From Verrucomicrobiales bacterium (lineage in GTDB: Bacteria > Verrucomicrobiota > Verrucomicrobiia > Limisphaerales > RI-55), in the NCBI GenBank assembly GCA_003484235.1, contig DNDP01000072.1, positions 578-8,258 on the forward strand: a DNA stretch of 7,681 nucleotides, written 5' to 3'. Of this stretch, positions 1 through 6,410 are shown piece by piece (position 1 is the stretch's first letter; every line of letters starts with the position of its first letter). The position numbers and the translations under genes are program-made. A model generated the notes under the pieces. It saw only the letters and a list, made by a program, of their open reading frames with translations. It made no database searches and had not been told where the DNA came from.

Positions 1-339
1 GTCACGCTCGAAGAAGCCTCGGCCAACCTGGGGGCCTCGCCATTCCGCACGCTGCGGAAGATCACGCTGCCGCTGGTGGCGGCCAACCTGGTCGCCGGGA
101 CGATTCTCACCTTCTCGTTCGCCATGCTGGAGGTGAGCGACGGCCTGATCCTGGCGATGCGCGAGCAGTTCTTCCCGATCACCAAGATGATCTACCAGCT
201 GATGGGACGCATCGAGCCCGAGGCTCCGGCGGTGGCGTGCGCGCTTGGCGTGGTGGGCATGGTGATCCTGATGGGCAGCCTGCTGCTCGCCGGAAAACTG
301 CTGGGCAAGAAGATGGGTCAGCTGTTCCGTGTGGGGTGA
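1..339 (+). CDS. ABC transporter permease, C-terminal end (partial)
   Basis: This is the last 112 residues of an inner-membrane permease; the reading frame is open to base 1, so the gene starts outside the window. The visible part begins inside the EAA loop, the cytoplasmic helix that docks onto the ATPase subunit: EEASANLGASPF, then a conserved ITLPL, matches the family pattern EAA-x3-G followed by I-x-LP. Two hydrophobic membrane segments follow, at about visible residues 27-50 and 77-98. The protein ends in a short basic tail, normal for these permeases. The pattern fits the BPD_transp_1 family, in the general style of iron(III), thiosulfate/molybdate or polyamine importers. The substrate cannot be read from this piece, and the ATPase and binding protein are not in the window. 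The family call is secure; any substrate would be a guess. Confidence 0.88.
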   Translation, partial: VTLEEASANLGASPFRTLRKITLPLVAANLVAGTILTFSFAMLEVSDGLILAMREQFFPITKMIYQLMGRIEPEAPAVACALGVVGMVILMGSLLLAGKLLGKKMGQLFRVG

Positions 340-368
340 GACGAGTCGTGCGCGCGGTCAGTGGAGCG

Positions 369-962
369 CTACTTCCGGTGGCGTGCCAGGAACCCCGGTT
401 CGGTGCCGGCGAGGTCGGCGGCGCGCTGGCCGGCCAGCAGCCGGCCGTAAACCTGCAAGTCGCGCACGAGCATCGTCAGCCGCTGGGCAAATACCTCGCC
501 GGCAATCCGGCCGTCCTTGAGATCGGCCTTCTCGTCGAGCGACAACCCGTAGGGCATCGTCCACGCATAGCACTGCCGGGCAATGGTGCGCAGCTGGTCG
601 TGTACGGTGAGCCCTTTCTCATGGGAGGCGACCACCGTGGCAAACAGTTTGCCCGCGAATTCCTTCCAGAAATGATCGAGGAAGTTCTTGATCGCTCCGC
701 TGATGCTCCCGTGGTAGTCGGGCGTCCCCAGCACGAACGCGTCGGCCTTGGCCACACGCGCCTTGAGCGGGCCGTAGTAGTCGGCGCCCCAGGAAGATTC
801 GGGGTTGAGGATGGGCAGCTGGGTGTCGTGCAGGTCAAGCACGTCAACGGCGCAGCCGGCCTGCTGCAGCTGGCCGGCGATCTCGGCGAGCGCGACCTTG
901 GTCGAGGAACTGGCGCTGTTGCTACCGCAAACCACGAGCACGTTCAGGGGGGAATCGGTCAT
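369..962 (-). CDS. NAD(P)H-dependent FMN reductase family flavoprotein
   Basis: This 197-residue protein has a flavodoxin-like fold and probably uses NAD(P)H to reduce FMN, quinones, azo compounds or metal ions in the cytoplasm. Close to the N terminus, after a hydrophobic beta strand, is the FMN phosphate-binding loop GSNSASSST (residues 13-21). The second hallmark is TPDYHGSISGAIKNFLDHF (residues 80-98), matching the family pattern P-x-Y-x-G-S-x-x-x-x-K-N-x-x-D that packs against the isoalloxazine ring. The length suits the family (about 175-200). I chose the ATG at 960-962: the reading frame continues 36 codons further upstream, but that part is basic, lacks family features and precedes the first beta strand. 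No Shine-Dalgarno site is visible before this ATG. The gene converges on the permease (29-bp gap) and is divergent from the STN-domain gene. The physiological substrate is not predictable from sequence. Confidence 0.88.
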   Translation of the reverse strand: MTDSPLNVLVVCGSNSASSSTKVALAEIAGQLQQAGCAVDVLDLHDTQLPILNPESSWGADYYGPLKARVAKADAFVLGTPDYHGSISGAIKNFLDHFWKEFAGKLFATVVASHEKGLTVHDQLRTIARQCYAWTMPYGLSLDEKADLKDGRIAGEVFAQRLTMLVRDLQVYGRLLAGQRAADLAGTEPGFLARHRK

Positions 963-968
963 CAGCCG

Positions 969-996
969 AGTGTAGGCAAGACCCGCGGCCCGGCAA
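969..996 (-). promoter_or_regulatory. Candidate sigma-70-like promoter for the flavoprotein gene
   Basis: On the minus strand, TTGCCG (991-996) and TACACT (969-974) are separated by 16 bp. The -10-like element ends only 6 bases before the ATG at 962. If it is used, the mRNA would start at or next to the start codon, a leaderless transcript, which fits the missing Shine-Dalgarno site. This is only a pattern match in GC-rich DNA and could be chance. Confidence 0.3.
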
Positions 997-1048
997 AGGA
1001 GAATGCCGTCCGGGCGATTTTTCCTGCATGATTTGGCGGCGCGCGGCG

Positions 1049-1054
1049 TATAAA
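1049..1054 (+). promoter_or_regulatory. Candidate -10 element before the STN-domain gene
   Basis: TATAAA at 1049-1054 stands out as an A/T-rich hexamer in a very GC-rich divergent intergenic region and lies 19 bases before the ATG at 1074. No convincing -35 hexamer lies at 16-18 bp spacing (that region reads TGCATGAT), so either an alternative sigma factor is used or the match is fortuitous. The downstream genes include a sigma factor, so autoregulation is conceivable but unproven. Confidence 0.25.
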
Positions 1055-1073
1055 GGGTAAACCTCTGCACGAC

Positions 1074-1928
1074 ATGAAAAACTCACTTCCCTCTTTGATG
1101 CTGCTCGTCTCCCTGGTGGCCCCGGCCACCCTGCTGGCGCAGCAGCCGGACAGAACCCCGGCCGTCCCGGAACACGAAGCCCTGCTGGCCCGGGCCAAGG
1201 CCGAGTTCGCGCGCATTCAACCGCATTTTGTGTTCGACGGCTTGCCGCTCGTCGAAGTGGTCGATCGCCTGCGCAATCAATATCCCACCATCAACTTCAT
1301 CCTGCTCGAGGAGGCGCAGAATGTCCTGGTGAACCTCAAGCTCAACCAGGTATCGCTGGCGGAGGCCCTGCAGGCCTTGGAGATCGCGACCGCGCGCGAA
1401 CACCTGAAGATCGTGGTGGAGGGACCGCGGCTGGTGCGCTTCGAAGTGGATGCCCATGCCCCGCCCGTTGTGGAAGCTCCAATCTTGCTGCGGGCATTCA
1501 ACCTCGCCGGCTACCTGCAGCACCGTGAGCCTGCCGAGCGGGAAGTGGCGCTCAAGCACATGCATGAACTCCTGAGGGAGGCGGTTGAGTTGATGCAGCG
1601 CGTCAGCCTGGCGCGGAACAAGATCGGCCTTCCCGCGATGAAGATTCACGCCGGCACACAAATGCTGATCGCCTCCGGCAAACCCGAGGAGCTGGCGATC
1701 CTTCAGGAAATCATTCATAACCTTCCCGGCATGGAGCCGGGCTATGGCATGGGCCATCCGGGCGCGACCGGGGGATACGGTGGCGAAAGCGTCATGGGCG
1801 GCGGAGGCATGATGTCGGGAATGCCGGGAATTGGTCCGCGTTCCTCCCAGGCTCGGCAAGGTTCATATGAGGATGGTTCCGCAGCATCAGCGGGCGGCCC
1901 GAGGACGGGCAGCGGCCGCCAGAAATAG
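1074..1928 (+). CDS. Exported protein with secretin/TonB short N-terminal-like domain and Gly/Met-rich tail
   Basis: This 284-residue protein has a signal peptide: MKN, a hydrophobic core at residues 7-21, and a likely signal-peptidase site near LLAQQ (20-24). It should therefore be periplasmic or outer-membrane associated. Residues 51-103 resemble the STN/secretin N0-type domain (FDGLPLVEVVDRL, then NFILLEEAQNVLVNLKL, then VSLAEALQAL), the small alpha/beta module at the N terminus of secretins and TonB receptors. After a helical, charged stretch (150-185), residues 190-217 (IHAGTQMLIASGKPEELAIL and following) look like another secretin-style beta-alpha unit. The tail (219-284) is low complexity, rich in Gly, Met and Ser. 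There is no secretin beta-barrel domain, so it is not a pore itself. It starts a + block with a sigma factor 29 bp downstream, so co-expression is likely. Function unknown; an envelope or secretion accessory role is inference. Confidence 0.75.
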   Translation: MKNSLPSLMLLVSLVAPATLLAQQPDRTPAVPEHEALLARAKAEFARIQPHFVFDGLPLVEVVDRLRNQYPTINFILLEEAQNVLVNLKLNQVSLAEALQALEIATAREHLKIVVEGPRLVRFEVDAHAPPVVEAPILLRAFNLAGYLQHREPAEREVALKHMHELLREAVELMQRVSLARNKIGLPAMKIHAGTQMLIASGKPEELAILQEIIHNLPGMEPGYGMGHPGATGGYGGESVMGGGGMMSGMPGIGPRSSQARQGSYEDGSAASAGGPRTGSGRQK

Positions 1929-1957
1929 CGGATTTAAAACCGACCTGCGATGAACGG

Positions 1958-2608
1958 GTGAACACGACCTCCCTCAACGTGGATCCTTTCACCAGCCCGG
2001 CCATTCCGGCCGAGCCGGCCGCCTCCTTCGCGGCCGGCGCATCCCTGTCTTCTGTTGCGATCCTCACAACCGGCATCATCGAGGGCGACGAGGCCGCGTT
2101 CCGGCGCTTCCACGAGGCTTACCATGACCGGCTCTTCCGCTACCTGCTGGTGCTCCATCACGGCGACGAAGCCACCGCCCGCGACACCCTGCAGGAGACC
2201 TTCCTGCGCGTGGTCCGCCACTGCCGGCGCTTCGAGGAGGAGGCGGCATTCTGGAACTGGCTGACCGTCTTGGCGCGCAGTGCGGCACGGGATGCGGGTC
2301 GGCGCCAGAACCGGTATTGGCAGGCGGTCCGCCGTTTCTTCGGCGCCCGGCCGGAGCCGGATCCGGCGGGGCGGCCGGGTGCGGATGCCGATCAGCGGCT
2401 TGCCCGGCTGCTTGCGGATGGGCTTGTCCAACTGGAGCCGTTGGACCGGCAGCTAACCGAGGGCAAGTATTTCGAGCATCGCACCGTCGCCGAACTTGCG
2501 GCAGCCCATCGGCTCACCGCAAAGGCCGTGGAATCGCGATTGCACCGGTCCCGCGGGCTCTTGCGGGCCCACATCGAGAAAGGACTGCGCGATGAAGATT
2601 TACCCTGA
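1958..2608 (+). CDS. ECF-type RNA polymerase sigma factor (sigma-70 family)
   Basis: This 216-residue regulator would direct RNA polymerase to a specific promoter set. Sigma region 2 covers about residues 43-115: GDEAAFRRFHEAYHDRLFRY, the region 2.2 core DTLQETFLRVVRHC (76-89), and FWNWLTVLARSAARD (98-112) for promoter melting and -10 recognition. A Pro/Gly/Ala-rich linker (128-147) leads into sigma region 4 (about 148-207), with a helix-turn-helix at 174-197 (HRTVAELAAAHRLTAKAVES) for -35 recognition. Only regions 2 and 4 are present, the ECF layout. The start is the GTG at 1958; the frame is open further upstream but without a start codon, and the nearby ATG at 1950 is out of frame and stops after three codons. 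The first 40 residues are Ala/Pro/Ser-rich and lie outside the sigma domain, so a later start is possible. Its 3' end overlaps the next gene. Confidence 0.9.
   Translation: MNTTSLNVDPFTSPAIPAEPAASFAAGASLSSVAILTTGIIEGDEAAFRRFHEAYHDRLFRYLLVLHHGDEATARDTLQETFLRVVRHCRRFEEEAAFWNWLTVLARSAARDAGRRQNRYWQAVRRFFGARPEPDPAGRPGADADQRLARLLADGLVQLEPLDRQLTEGKYFEHRTVAELAAAHRLTAKAVESRLHRSRGLLRAHIEKGLRDEDLP
2579..2584 (+). promoter_or_regulatory. Shine-Dalgarno site for the small membrane-protein gene
   Basis: AAAGGA lies within the last codons of the sigma gene, 7 bases before the ATG at 2592. It is one of the few recognisable Shine-Dalgarno sites in the window and supports that ATG over the upstream in-frame ATG at 2496. 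Confidence 0.55.
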
Positions 2609-2993
2609 AATGAATCAGCTGCTCGACGACGTGCTCAAGGAAGGCGCACCGCCCGGAAACGGTGAGGCGGTGTTGGAACGGTCGCTGGCCGCACTGCGCG
2701 GCCGCCGGCGCCGGCGTGCCGCGTTCCGGCAGTGCCTCGTGGCGTTTCCCGCAGTCGTGGCCGTGGCGCTGGGATGGACGCTGGCGCAGCGCTGGAACGA
2801 CCCGGGGCGGAGCGTGGCCGAGACTTCCGGGGCGGTCGTGCACGGGACCACGCCGCCGGTCATCGAGCTCATCTCGGACGAGGAGCTGTTCAGCTATTTT
2901 CCCGACCGGCCGCTGGCGTTGGTCGGTCCCGAAGGCCATCAGCAGCTTATCTTTCTCGATCGACCGATCGAGCCGCAGTTGGGACAAAACTGA
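2592..2993 (+). CDS. Small single-span membrane protein, putative sigma-factor partner
   Basis: This 133-residue protein has a short charged cytoplasmic part (about 1-42, ending in the Arg cluster RGRRRRR at 36-42), one membrane span (about 43-65, AAFRQCLVAFPAVVAVALGW), and an outside part of about 68 residues with SDEELFSYFPDRPLALVG (95-112). The basic cluster before the span predicts the N terminus inside. It overlaps the sigma gene by 17 bp, a strong sign of translational coupling, and the position right after an ECF sigma gene together with the topology is typical of anti-sigma factors. It has no zinc-finger anti-sigma motif (no HxxxCxxC; the only Cys, 48, is in the span), and the cytoplasmic part is short, so the anti-sigma role is inference from context. 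The sequence matches no family I can name. Confidence 0.7.
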   Translation: MKIYPEMNQLLDDVLKEGAPPGNGEAVLERSLAALRGRRRRRAAFRQCLVAFPAVVAVALGWTLAQRWNDPGRSVAETSGAVVHGTTPPVIELISDEELFSYFPDRPLALVGPEGHQQLIFLDRPIEPQLGQN

Positions 2994-3005
2994 GCGCCTC
3001 CTCAG
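2986..3005 (-). terminator. Candidate Rho-independent terminator at the 3' end of recF
   Basis: Read on the minus strand, CTGAG, a six-base loop, then CTCAG form a 5-bp stem (bases 2990-2994 and 3001-3005), directly followed by TTTTGT. The stem carries the stop codons of both convergent genes (TGA of the + gene at 2991-2993, TGA of recF at 3002-3004). The layout is right for recF transcripts, but the stem is short, with only G-U pairs available to extend it. Confidence 0.35.
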
Positions 3006-4081
3006 CCCGCCGGGAGCAGCATGCCGCCCTGGACCTGCCAGGTAGCAACCCGCCGTTCCAGTTCACGGGGCCAGTTGCGTTCGGTACAGGTCATGAAGAC
3101 CTGCCCCTGGGCGTGCTGGGTCCGTTCCAGCAGCGGCAGCAACCCGCTGCGCCGCTTGAGATCGAGCTCGCCCATCACGTCGTCGATCAGGAGGACTGGC
3201 GGCGCGCCGTGGATGCCCGTCAGGTACTCCGCCTGGGCCATCTTCAGGGCGATCGCCACGCTGCGCTTCTGCCCCTCGCTCGCGAACTGGATCGCCGGCT
3301 TGTCGTTCACCAGGAGCTGAAGATCGTCGCGGTGCGGACCGATCAGTGTGGAGCGATAGGATCGTTCCCGGGTGCGGGCGCGGTTGAGCTCCGTCGCGAA
3401 GTCCTGCTTCACGGCGGGAAGATATTCCACCTTGAGTTCCTCGGCGTCATTGCTGATGCGCCGATAGGCCAGTCGAGCCAGGGGCGAGATGCGGGGCAGC
3501 AGCTCGCGGCGGAGCGTCATCAGCTGGTTGCCCGTCCCGACCATTTCGTGGGTGAAGCTTTCCAGCAGCGCCTCGTCGATGGCGCGCTGCTTGAGGAGGG
3601 CGTTGCGCGAGCGCACCGCCTGCATGTAGCGCTGCAGGATGGGCAGGTAGCCCGGCTTGGTCTGGGCCAGCAGCAGATCGAGGAACCGCCGGCGGACGCG
3701 CGCGGCGCCCTTCACGAGCAGGAGATCCTCGGTGCAGAACACGACGGCCCGCAGGGTGCCCCAATAGTCCGTCAGGCGGCGCACCGGTTCGCCGTTCAGG
3801 GTGAGCTTCTTCTCCCGTGGCGACCAGTAGAGCTTCGCCTCGGTCGTGCCCTGGCCGACGATGCTGCCGCCGGCGAAGTATCCCTTCTGACCGTGACGGA
3901 TCATCTGGGCGCCGCCGACCCCGCGGAAAGAGCGGAGCGTGGCGATCAGGTAGATCGCCTCGAGGATGTTCGTCTTGCCCTGGGCGTTGTCGCCGAGCAG
4001 CAGGTGGAATCCGGGCGAGAAATCGGCATCCAGCCGCGCATAGTTGCGGAAGTCGCGGAGTCGCAGATGAGCCAGATGCAC
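3002..4081 (-). CDS. recF: DNA replication and repair protein RecF
   Basis: RecF is an SMC/ABC-type ATPase that, with RecO and RecR, helps load RecA onto SSB-coated gapped DNA and supports replication-fork restart. The 359 residues match the usual length (about 360). Key parts are visible in order: the N-terminal strand LRLRDFRNY (6-14); Walker A GDNAQGKTN (30-38) and ILEAIYL; the RecF-type STLIGPHRDDL (244-254); the ABC signature SEGQKRS (268-274); Walker B VLLIDDVMGELD (296-307) with the following acidic switch region; and a C-terminal FMTCTE strand (329-334). The start is GTG at 4079-4081, giving an N terminus that aligns with other RecF proteins; no ATG lies at a better place. The gene stands apart from dnaA, dnaN and gyrB, its usual neighbours in many bacteria, and none of these is in the window. 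It is divergent from the acyltransferase operon. Confidence 0.96.
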   Translation of the reverse strand: MHLAHLRLRDFRNYARLDADFSPGFHLLLGDNAQGKTNILEAIYLIATLRSFRGVGGAQMIRHGQKGYFAGGSIVGQGTTEAKLYWSPREKKLTLNGEPVRRLTDYWGTLRAVVFCTEDLLLVKGAARVRRRFLDLLLAQTKPGYLPILQRYMQAVRSRNALLKQRAIDEALLESFTHEMVGTGNQLMTLRRELLPRISPLARLAYRRISNDAEELKVEYLPAVKQDFATELNRARTRERSYRSTLIGPHRDDLQLLVNDKPAIQFASEGQKRSVAIALKMAQAEYLTGIHGAPPVLLIDDVMGELDLKRRSGLLPLLERTQHAQGQVFMTCTERNWPRELERRVATWQVQGGMLLPAG

Positions 4082-4136
4082 GCGCGGAGGTTGGAGCAGG
4101 GGATTGACGTCCCGGAAGAAAATTCGACGCCATCGC

Positions 4137-4159
4137 TCCCGGTCCGGGATTCACCGGGA
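4137..4159. repeat. Perfect 7-bp inverted repeat in the recF/acyltransferase divergent region
   Basis: TCCCGGT (4137-4143) and ACCGGGA (4153-4159) are exact reverse complements separated by 9 bases. The element is in the 182-bp gap between recF (starts at 4081, -) and the acyltransferase gene (starts at 4264, +), about 56 and 105 bases from the two start codons. Centre-to-centre spacing of 16 bp suits a dimeric regulator, or the arms could form a hairpin in a leader transcript. Chance occurrence of such a repeat in GC-rich DNA is not negligible. I found no convincing promoter hexamers in the rest of this gap. Confidence 0.35.
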
Positions 4160-4263
4160 ACTGGTGCAAGAAAACTCTGGCGCCGCCTCATGGCTCCCTG
4201 TTCTGCTGAACGCCGGATGCAAGAATTCCGATCCCAGTCTGCGAAGCCGGATCCCGTGCCTTC

Positions 4264-5160
4264 ATGAGCCAGGTGCGCGCCAGGCTGTTTCTCCCGATGC
4301 TTCGCGGATTGGACCGCGTCCTGCCGGTGAATGCCTTTTGTGGAGCGGTCCGCAGCTTCGCAATGGTCCGGGCCGGCATTCATGGTCTGATCAAGGGCGT
4401 GCCGTCTCCGCGAAGACTCCCCGCCTGTTTCGAGTCGGAAGAGCTGCTCAGGCATCGCCACCTGTACCGGCTCGACACCTACGAGAGCCGGATTGTCCAG
4501 GCGATCCCCGACCGGCTGCATGAAGCCCGCTGGCTGGACCGCTGCCAGATATCCGGAATCGAGCCGCTTCTGCGGGCGAAGGCGCAGGGTCGTCCGGTGG
4601 TGATTGGATTCTTTCATTTTGGGCCCTACGAGCAGTTGCGGAGCTGGATCCGGGCAGCGGGCTTGCCGGCCTCGTTTCATGTGGGGGGCGCCCCGACGAT
4701 CCGTTCGAAACTCGCCCGCGCAAAGGACAGGCTGGCGCTTTTCCCGGAAGTGCCGACGGTTTTCTATGACAGGCAATTGGGACCGGCCATCCGCTCATTG
4801 AAGGCAGGCAACCCCCTGATGCTCGCCCTGGACCAGCCCGCGATGCGACGTGTGGATTTGGTGCTCCCGCGGGGCACCCGGTTCGAGATGCCCACGGCCG
4901 CCATCCGGCTCGCTGTCCGGCATCACGCCCTGCTGGTCACCGCCAACCTGCTGTATCTGGGTCGCTGGCGGTTCCGTCTGGACATTGGCGAGCCGGTGCC
5001 GCACGAGCTGCTCACGAAGGGTCGCGAACGGGAGGCGGCAATGCATCTGATGGAGCAGGTGCTGCCCATCTTCAGAAAACACCCCGAACAGTGCCGCAAG
5101 GAATTGTTTTTACGCTTCCGGGACGATTCGCCAAGCTCCGCCCCTTTCGATCCGACATGA
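4264..5160 (+). CDS. LpxL/LpxM-like lysophospholipid acyltransferase family protein
   Basis: This 298-residue protein resembles the lipid A lauroyl/myristoyl acyltransferase family, inner-membrane-associated enzymes that move an acyl chain from acyl-ACP to a hydroxyl on a lipid. The catalytic motif H-x4-D/E is present as HFGPYE (His118 to Glu123), preceded by the strand VVIGFF. Later blocks fit the family: TVFYDRQLG (165-173), a strand with LALDQPAMRRVDLVLPRGT (187-205), and the helix TAAIRLAVRHHALLVTANL (211-229). The N terminus has a moderately hydrophobic stretch but no clear signal peptide. ATG 4264 is the first possible start, since an in-frame TGA lies at 4207-4209. The gene opens a + operon and overlaps the ketosynthase by 4 bp (ATGA). 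With a ketosynthase and an oxidase downstream, it may acylate a product of this operon rather than lipid A; donor and acceptor are unknown. Confidence 0.8.
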   Translation: MSQVRARLFLPMLRGLDRVLPVNAFCGAVRSFAMVRAGIHGLIKGVPSPRRLPACFESEELLRHRHLYRLDTYESRIVQAIPDRLHEARWLDRCQISGIEPLLRAKAQGRPVVIGFFHFGPYEQLRSWIRAAGLPASFHVGGAPTIRSKLARAKDRLALFPEVPTVFYDRQLGPAIRSLKAGNPLMLALDQPAMRRVDLVLPRGTRFEMPTAAIRLAVRHHALLVTANLLYLGRWRFRLDIGEPVPHELLTKGREREAAMHLMEQVLPIFRKHPEQCRKELFLRFRDDSPSSAPFDPT

Positions 5161-6404
5161 CCGCCGCTCCACTGGCAACGCTGCTTCGCGAATGCCCGAT
5201 TGTGATCACGGGAATGGGCTGCAGTTCCGCGGCCGGACATTCCGTCGATCAGCTTTGGGCGGCGGCGGTGCGGGGTGCGGGAACAGCGCAGTGGGAGGAT
5301 TTCGAGATCGGTGGGCGCCCCGTTCGCCAGGCCGTTTGCCGTGTCGCTGGAATTGAGAACGCGCCAGTGGATGTCAGGCCAGTGCGAAGACGTGACCGTA
5401 GCGTCATTCTGGCATGGATTGCGGCAGCACTTGCGCTGCGGCAGGCGGGCTACTCGGAAGATCGTTGTCCCATCCAGCTGGGGGTGTTGGCCGGATCTTC
5501 GCGCGGTCCCCTGGGCAAGACGGCGGAGGCATTCTCGCGGGTGGTCGCTTCCCGATATCCGCCATCGCTGGCGGCCGACGCCACATTTGCGGTGATCAGC
5601 GGGGCCCTGGCCCAGTTGCTGGGTGTGCGGGGACCATCATCGACCGTTTCGGCGACCTGCGCTTCGGCTGGATTCGCGATCGCGCAGGCCGCCGAGCAGA
5701 TATTGCTGGGCAAGGCCGACGTGATGCTGGCCGGTGGATCCGACGCTCCGCTTTACCCGGCGGCGATTGCCCAACTGGGTTCCGCCGGCGTATTGGGCCT
5801 GGCTGACGCTGCGGCCGAAACTTGCCGGCCATTTGATCGCCACCGGAGCGGTCTGGTTCCGGGCGAGGGGAGTGCGTTTCTCGTCCTCGAATCGGCCTCA
5901 CACGCGCGCAGCCGTGGTGCCCAGCCGCTGGCCCGCCTGGCGGGATGGGGGACATGTGTCGATTGCGCGGGGCGCGCCGGAGTCAGCGAAAGCGGCGCCG
6001 GCATGGTGGATGCCATGGAACGGGCGATGGCGGCGGGTTCATTGAACCCGGCGGACGTCGACCACATCAACACGCACGGAACCGCCACCCGTTTGAATGA
6101 CCCGGCGGAAGCCCGGGCCATTCGGAGAGTGTTCGCTGAACGCGGCGCGATCCTGCCCTGTTCCTCGACCAAGCCCGTCACCGGACACTGCCTTGGTGCG
6201 ACCCCCGCCTTGGAGGCGGTGATCTGCGTGGAGGCACTGCGCCGTCAGATCGTCCCACCGACGGCCAACTGCCGGGAGGTGGATCCCGAGTGCGCGATCG
6301 ACGTCGTGACGGGGGCTGCGCGCCCCGCCCGGCTTCGCCATGTGATGTCGAATGCGCTGGGTTTTTGGGGATGCCATTCCTCGCTCATCTTCGGTAGCGT
6401 CTGA
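5157..6404 (+). CDS. Beta-ketoacyl-ACP synthase, FabF (KAS II)-like
   Basis: This 415-residue thiolase-fold enzyme probably condenses an acyl chain with malonyl-ACP. The condensing core is intact: nucleophile Cys168 in VSATCASAG, then His307 in NTHGTATRLND and His344 in KPVTGHCLGA, with the conserved Lys339. Other family blocks include VITGMGCSSAAG (16-27), ADVMLAGGSDAP (187-198) and CRPFDRHRSGLVPGEG (223-238). The length matches FabF (about 410-415). The C-terminal loop reads SNALGFWGCHSS (398-409) where FabF has GFGGTN, so the gate region over the acyl pocket differs from housekeeping FabF. ATG 5157 is chosen over the in-frame ATG at 5091 because it overlaps the acyltransferase stop as ATGA and the fold begins 13 residues later. 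No ACP, malonyltransferase or ketoreductase is nearby, so it presumably uses the host fatty-acid pool. It looks like a specialised, not primary, KAS. Confidence 0.9.
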   Translation: MTAAPLATLLRECPIVITGMGCSSAAGHSVDQLWAAAVRGAGTAQWEDFEIGGRPVRQAVCRVAGIENAPVDVRPVRRRDRSVILAWIAAALALRQAGYSEDRCPIQLGVLAGSSRGPLGKTAEAFSRVVASRYPPSLAADATFAVISGALAQLLGVRGPSSTVSATCASAGFAIAQAAEQILLGKADVMLAGGSDAPLYPAAIAQLGSAGVLGLADAAAETCRPFDRHRSGLVPGEGSAFLVLESASHARSRGAQPLARLAGWGTCVDCAGRAGVSESGAGMVDAMERAMAAGSLNPADVDHINTHGTATRLNDPAEARAIRRVFAERGAILPCSSTKPVTGHCLGATPALEAVICVEALRRQIVPPTANCREVDPECAIDVVTGAARPARLRHVMSNALGFWGCHSSLIFGSV

Positions 6405-6410
6405 GCCGAC

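Noticed and set aside
237..1031. A 264-codon open frame on the + strand opposite the flavoprotein gene.
   Set aside because: The opposite strand encodes the FMN-binding motifs; this frame also overlaps the permease end and has no recognisable domain.
963..1070. An N-terminal extension of 36 residues on the flavoprotein gene.
   Set aside because: The extension is basic, carries no signal-peptide or family pattern, and the flavodoxin fold begins shortly after the ATG at 962.
1083..1859. A 258-codon open frame on the - strand opposite the STN-domain gene.
   Set aside because: His/Gln/Arg-rich shadow translation without motifs; the + strand frame has a proper signal peptide and STN-like domain.
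2732..4267. A 511-codon open frame on the + strand across recF.
   Set aside because: It lies antisense to recF, whose Walker A, signature and Walker B motifs are unmistakable. The antisense translation is low-complexity Arg/Gly/Ala/Leu sequence with no domain, as expected in high-GC DNA.
5091..5156. Upstream in-frame ATG for the ketosynthase, adding 22 residues.
   Set aside because: It would lie deep inside the acyltransferase gene, the extra residues do not belong to the ketosynthase fold, and ATG 5157 gives the typical ATGA coupling.
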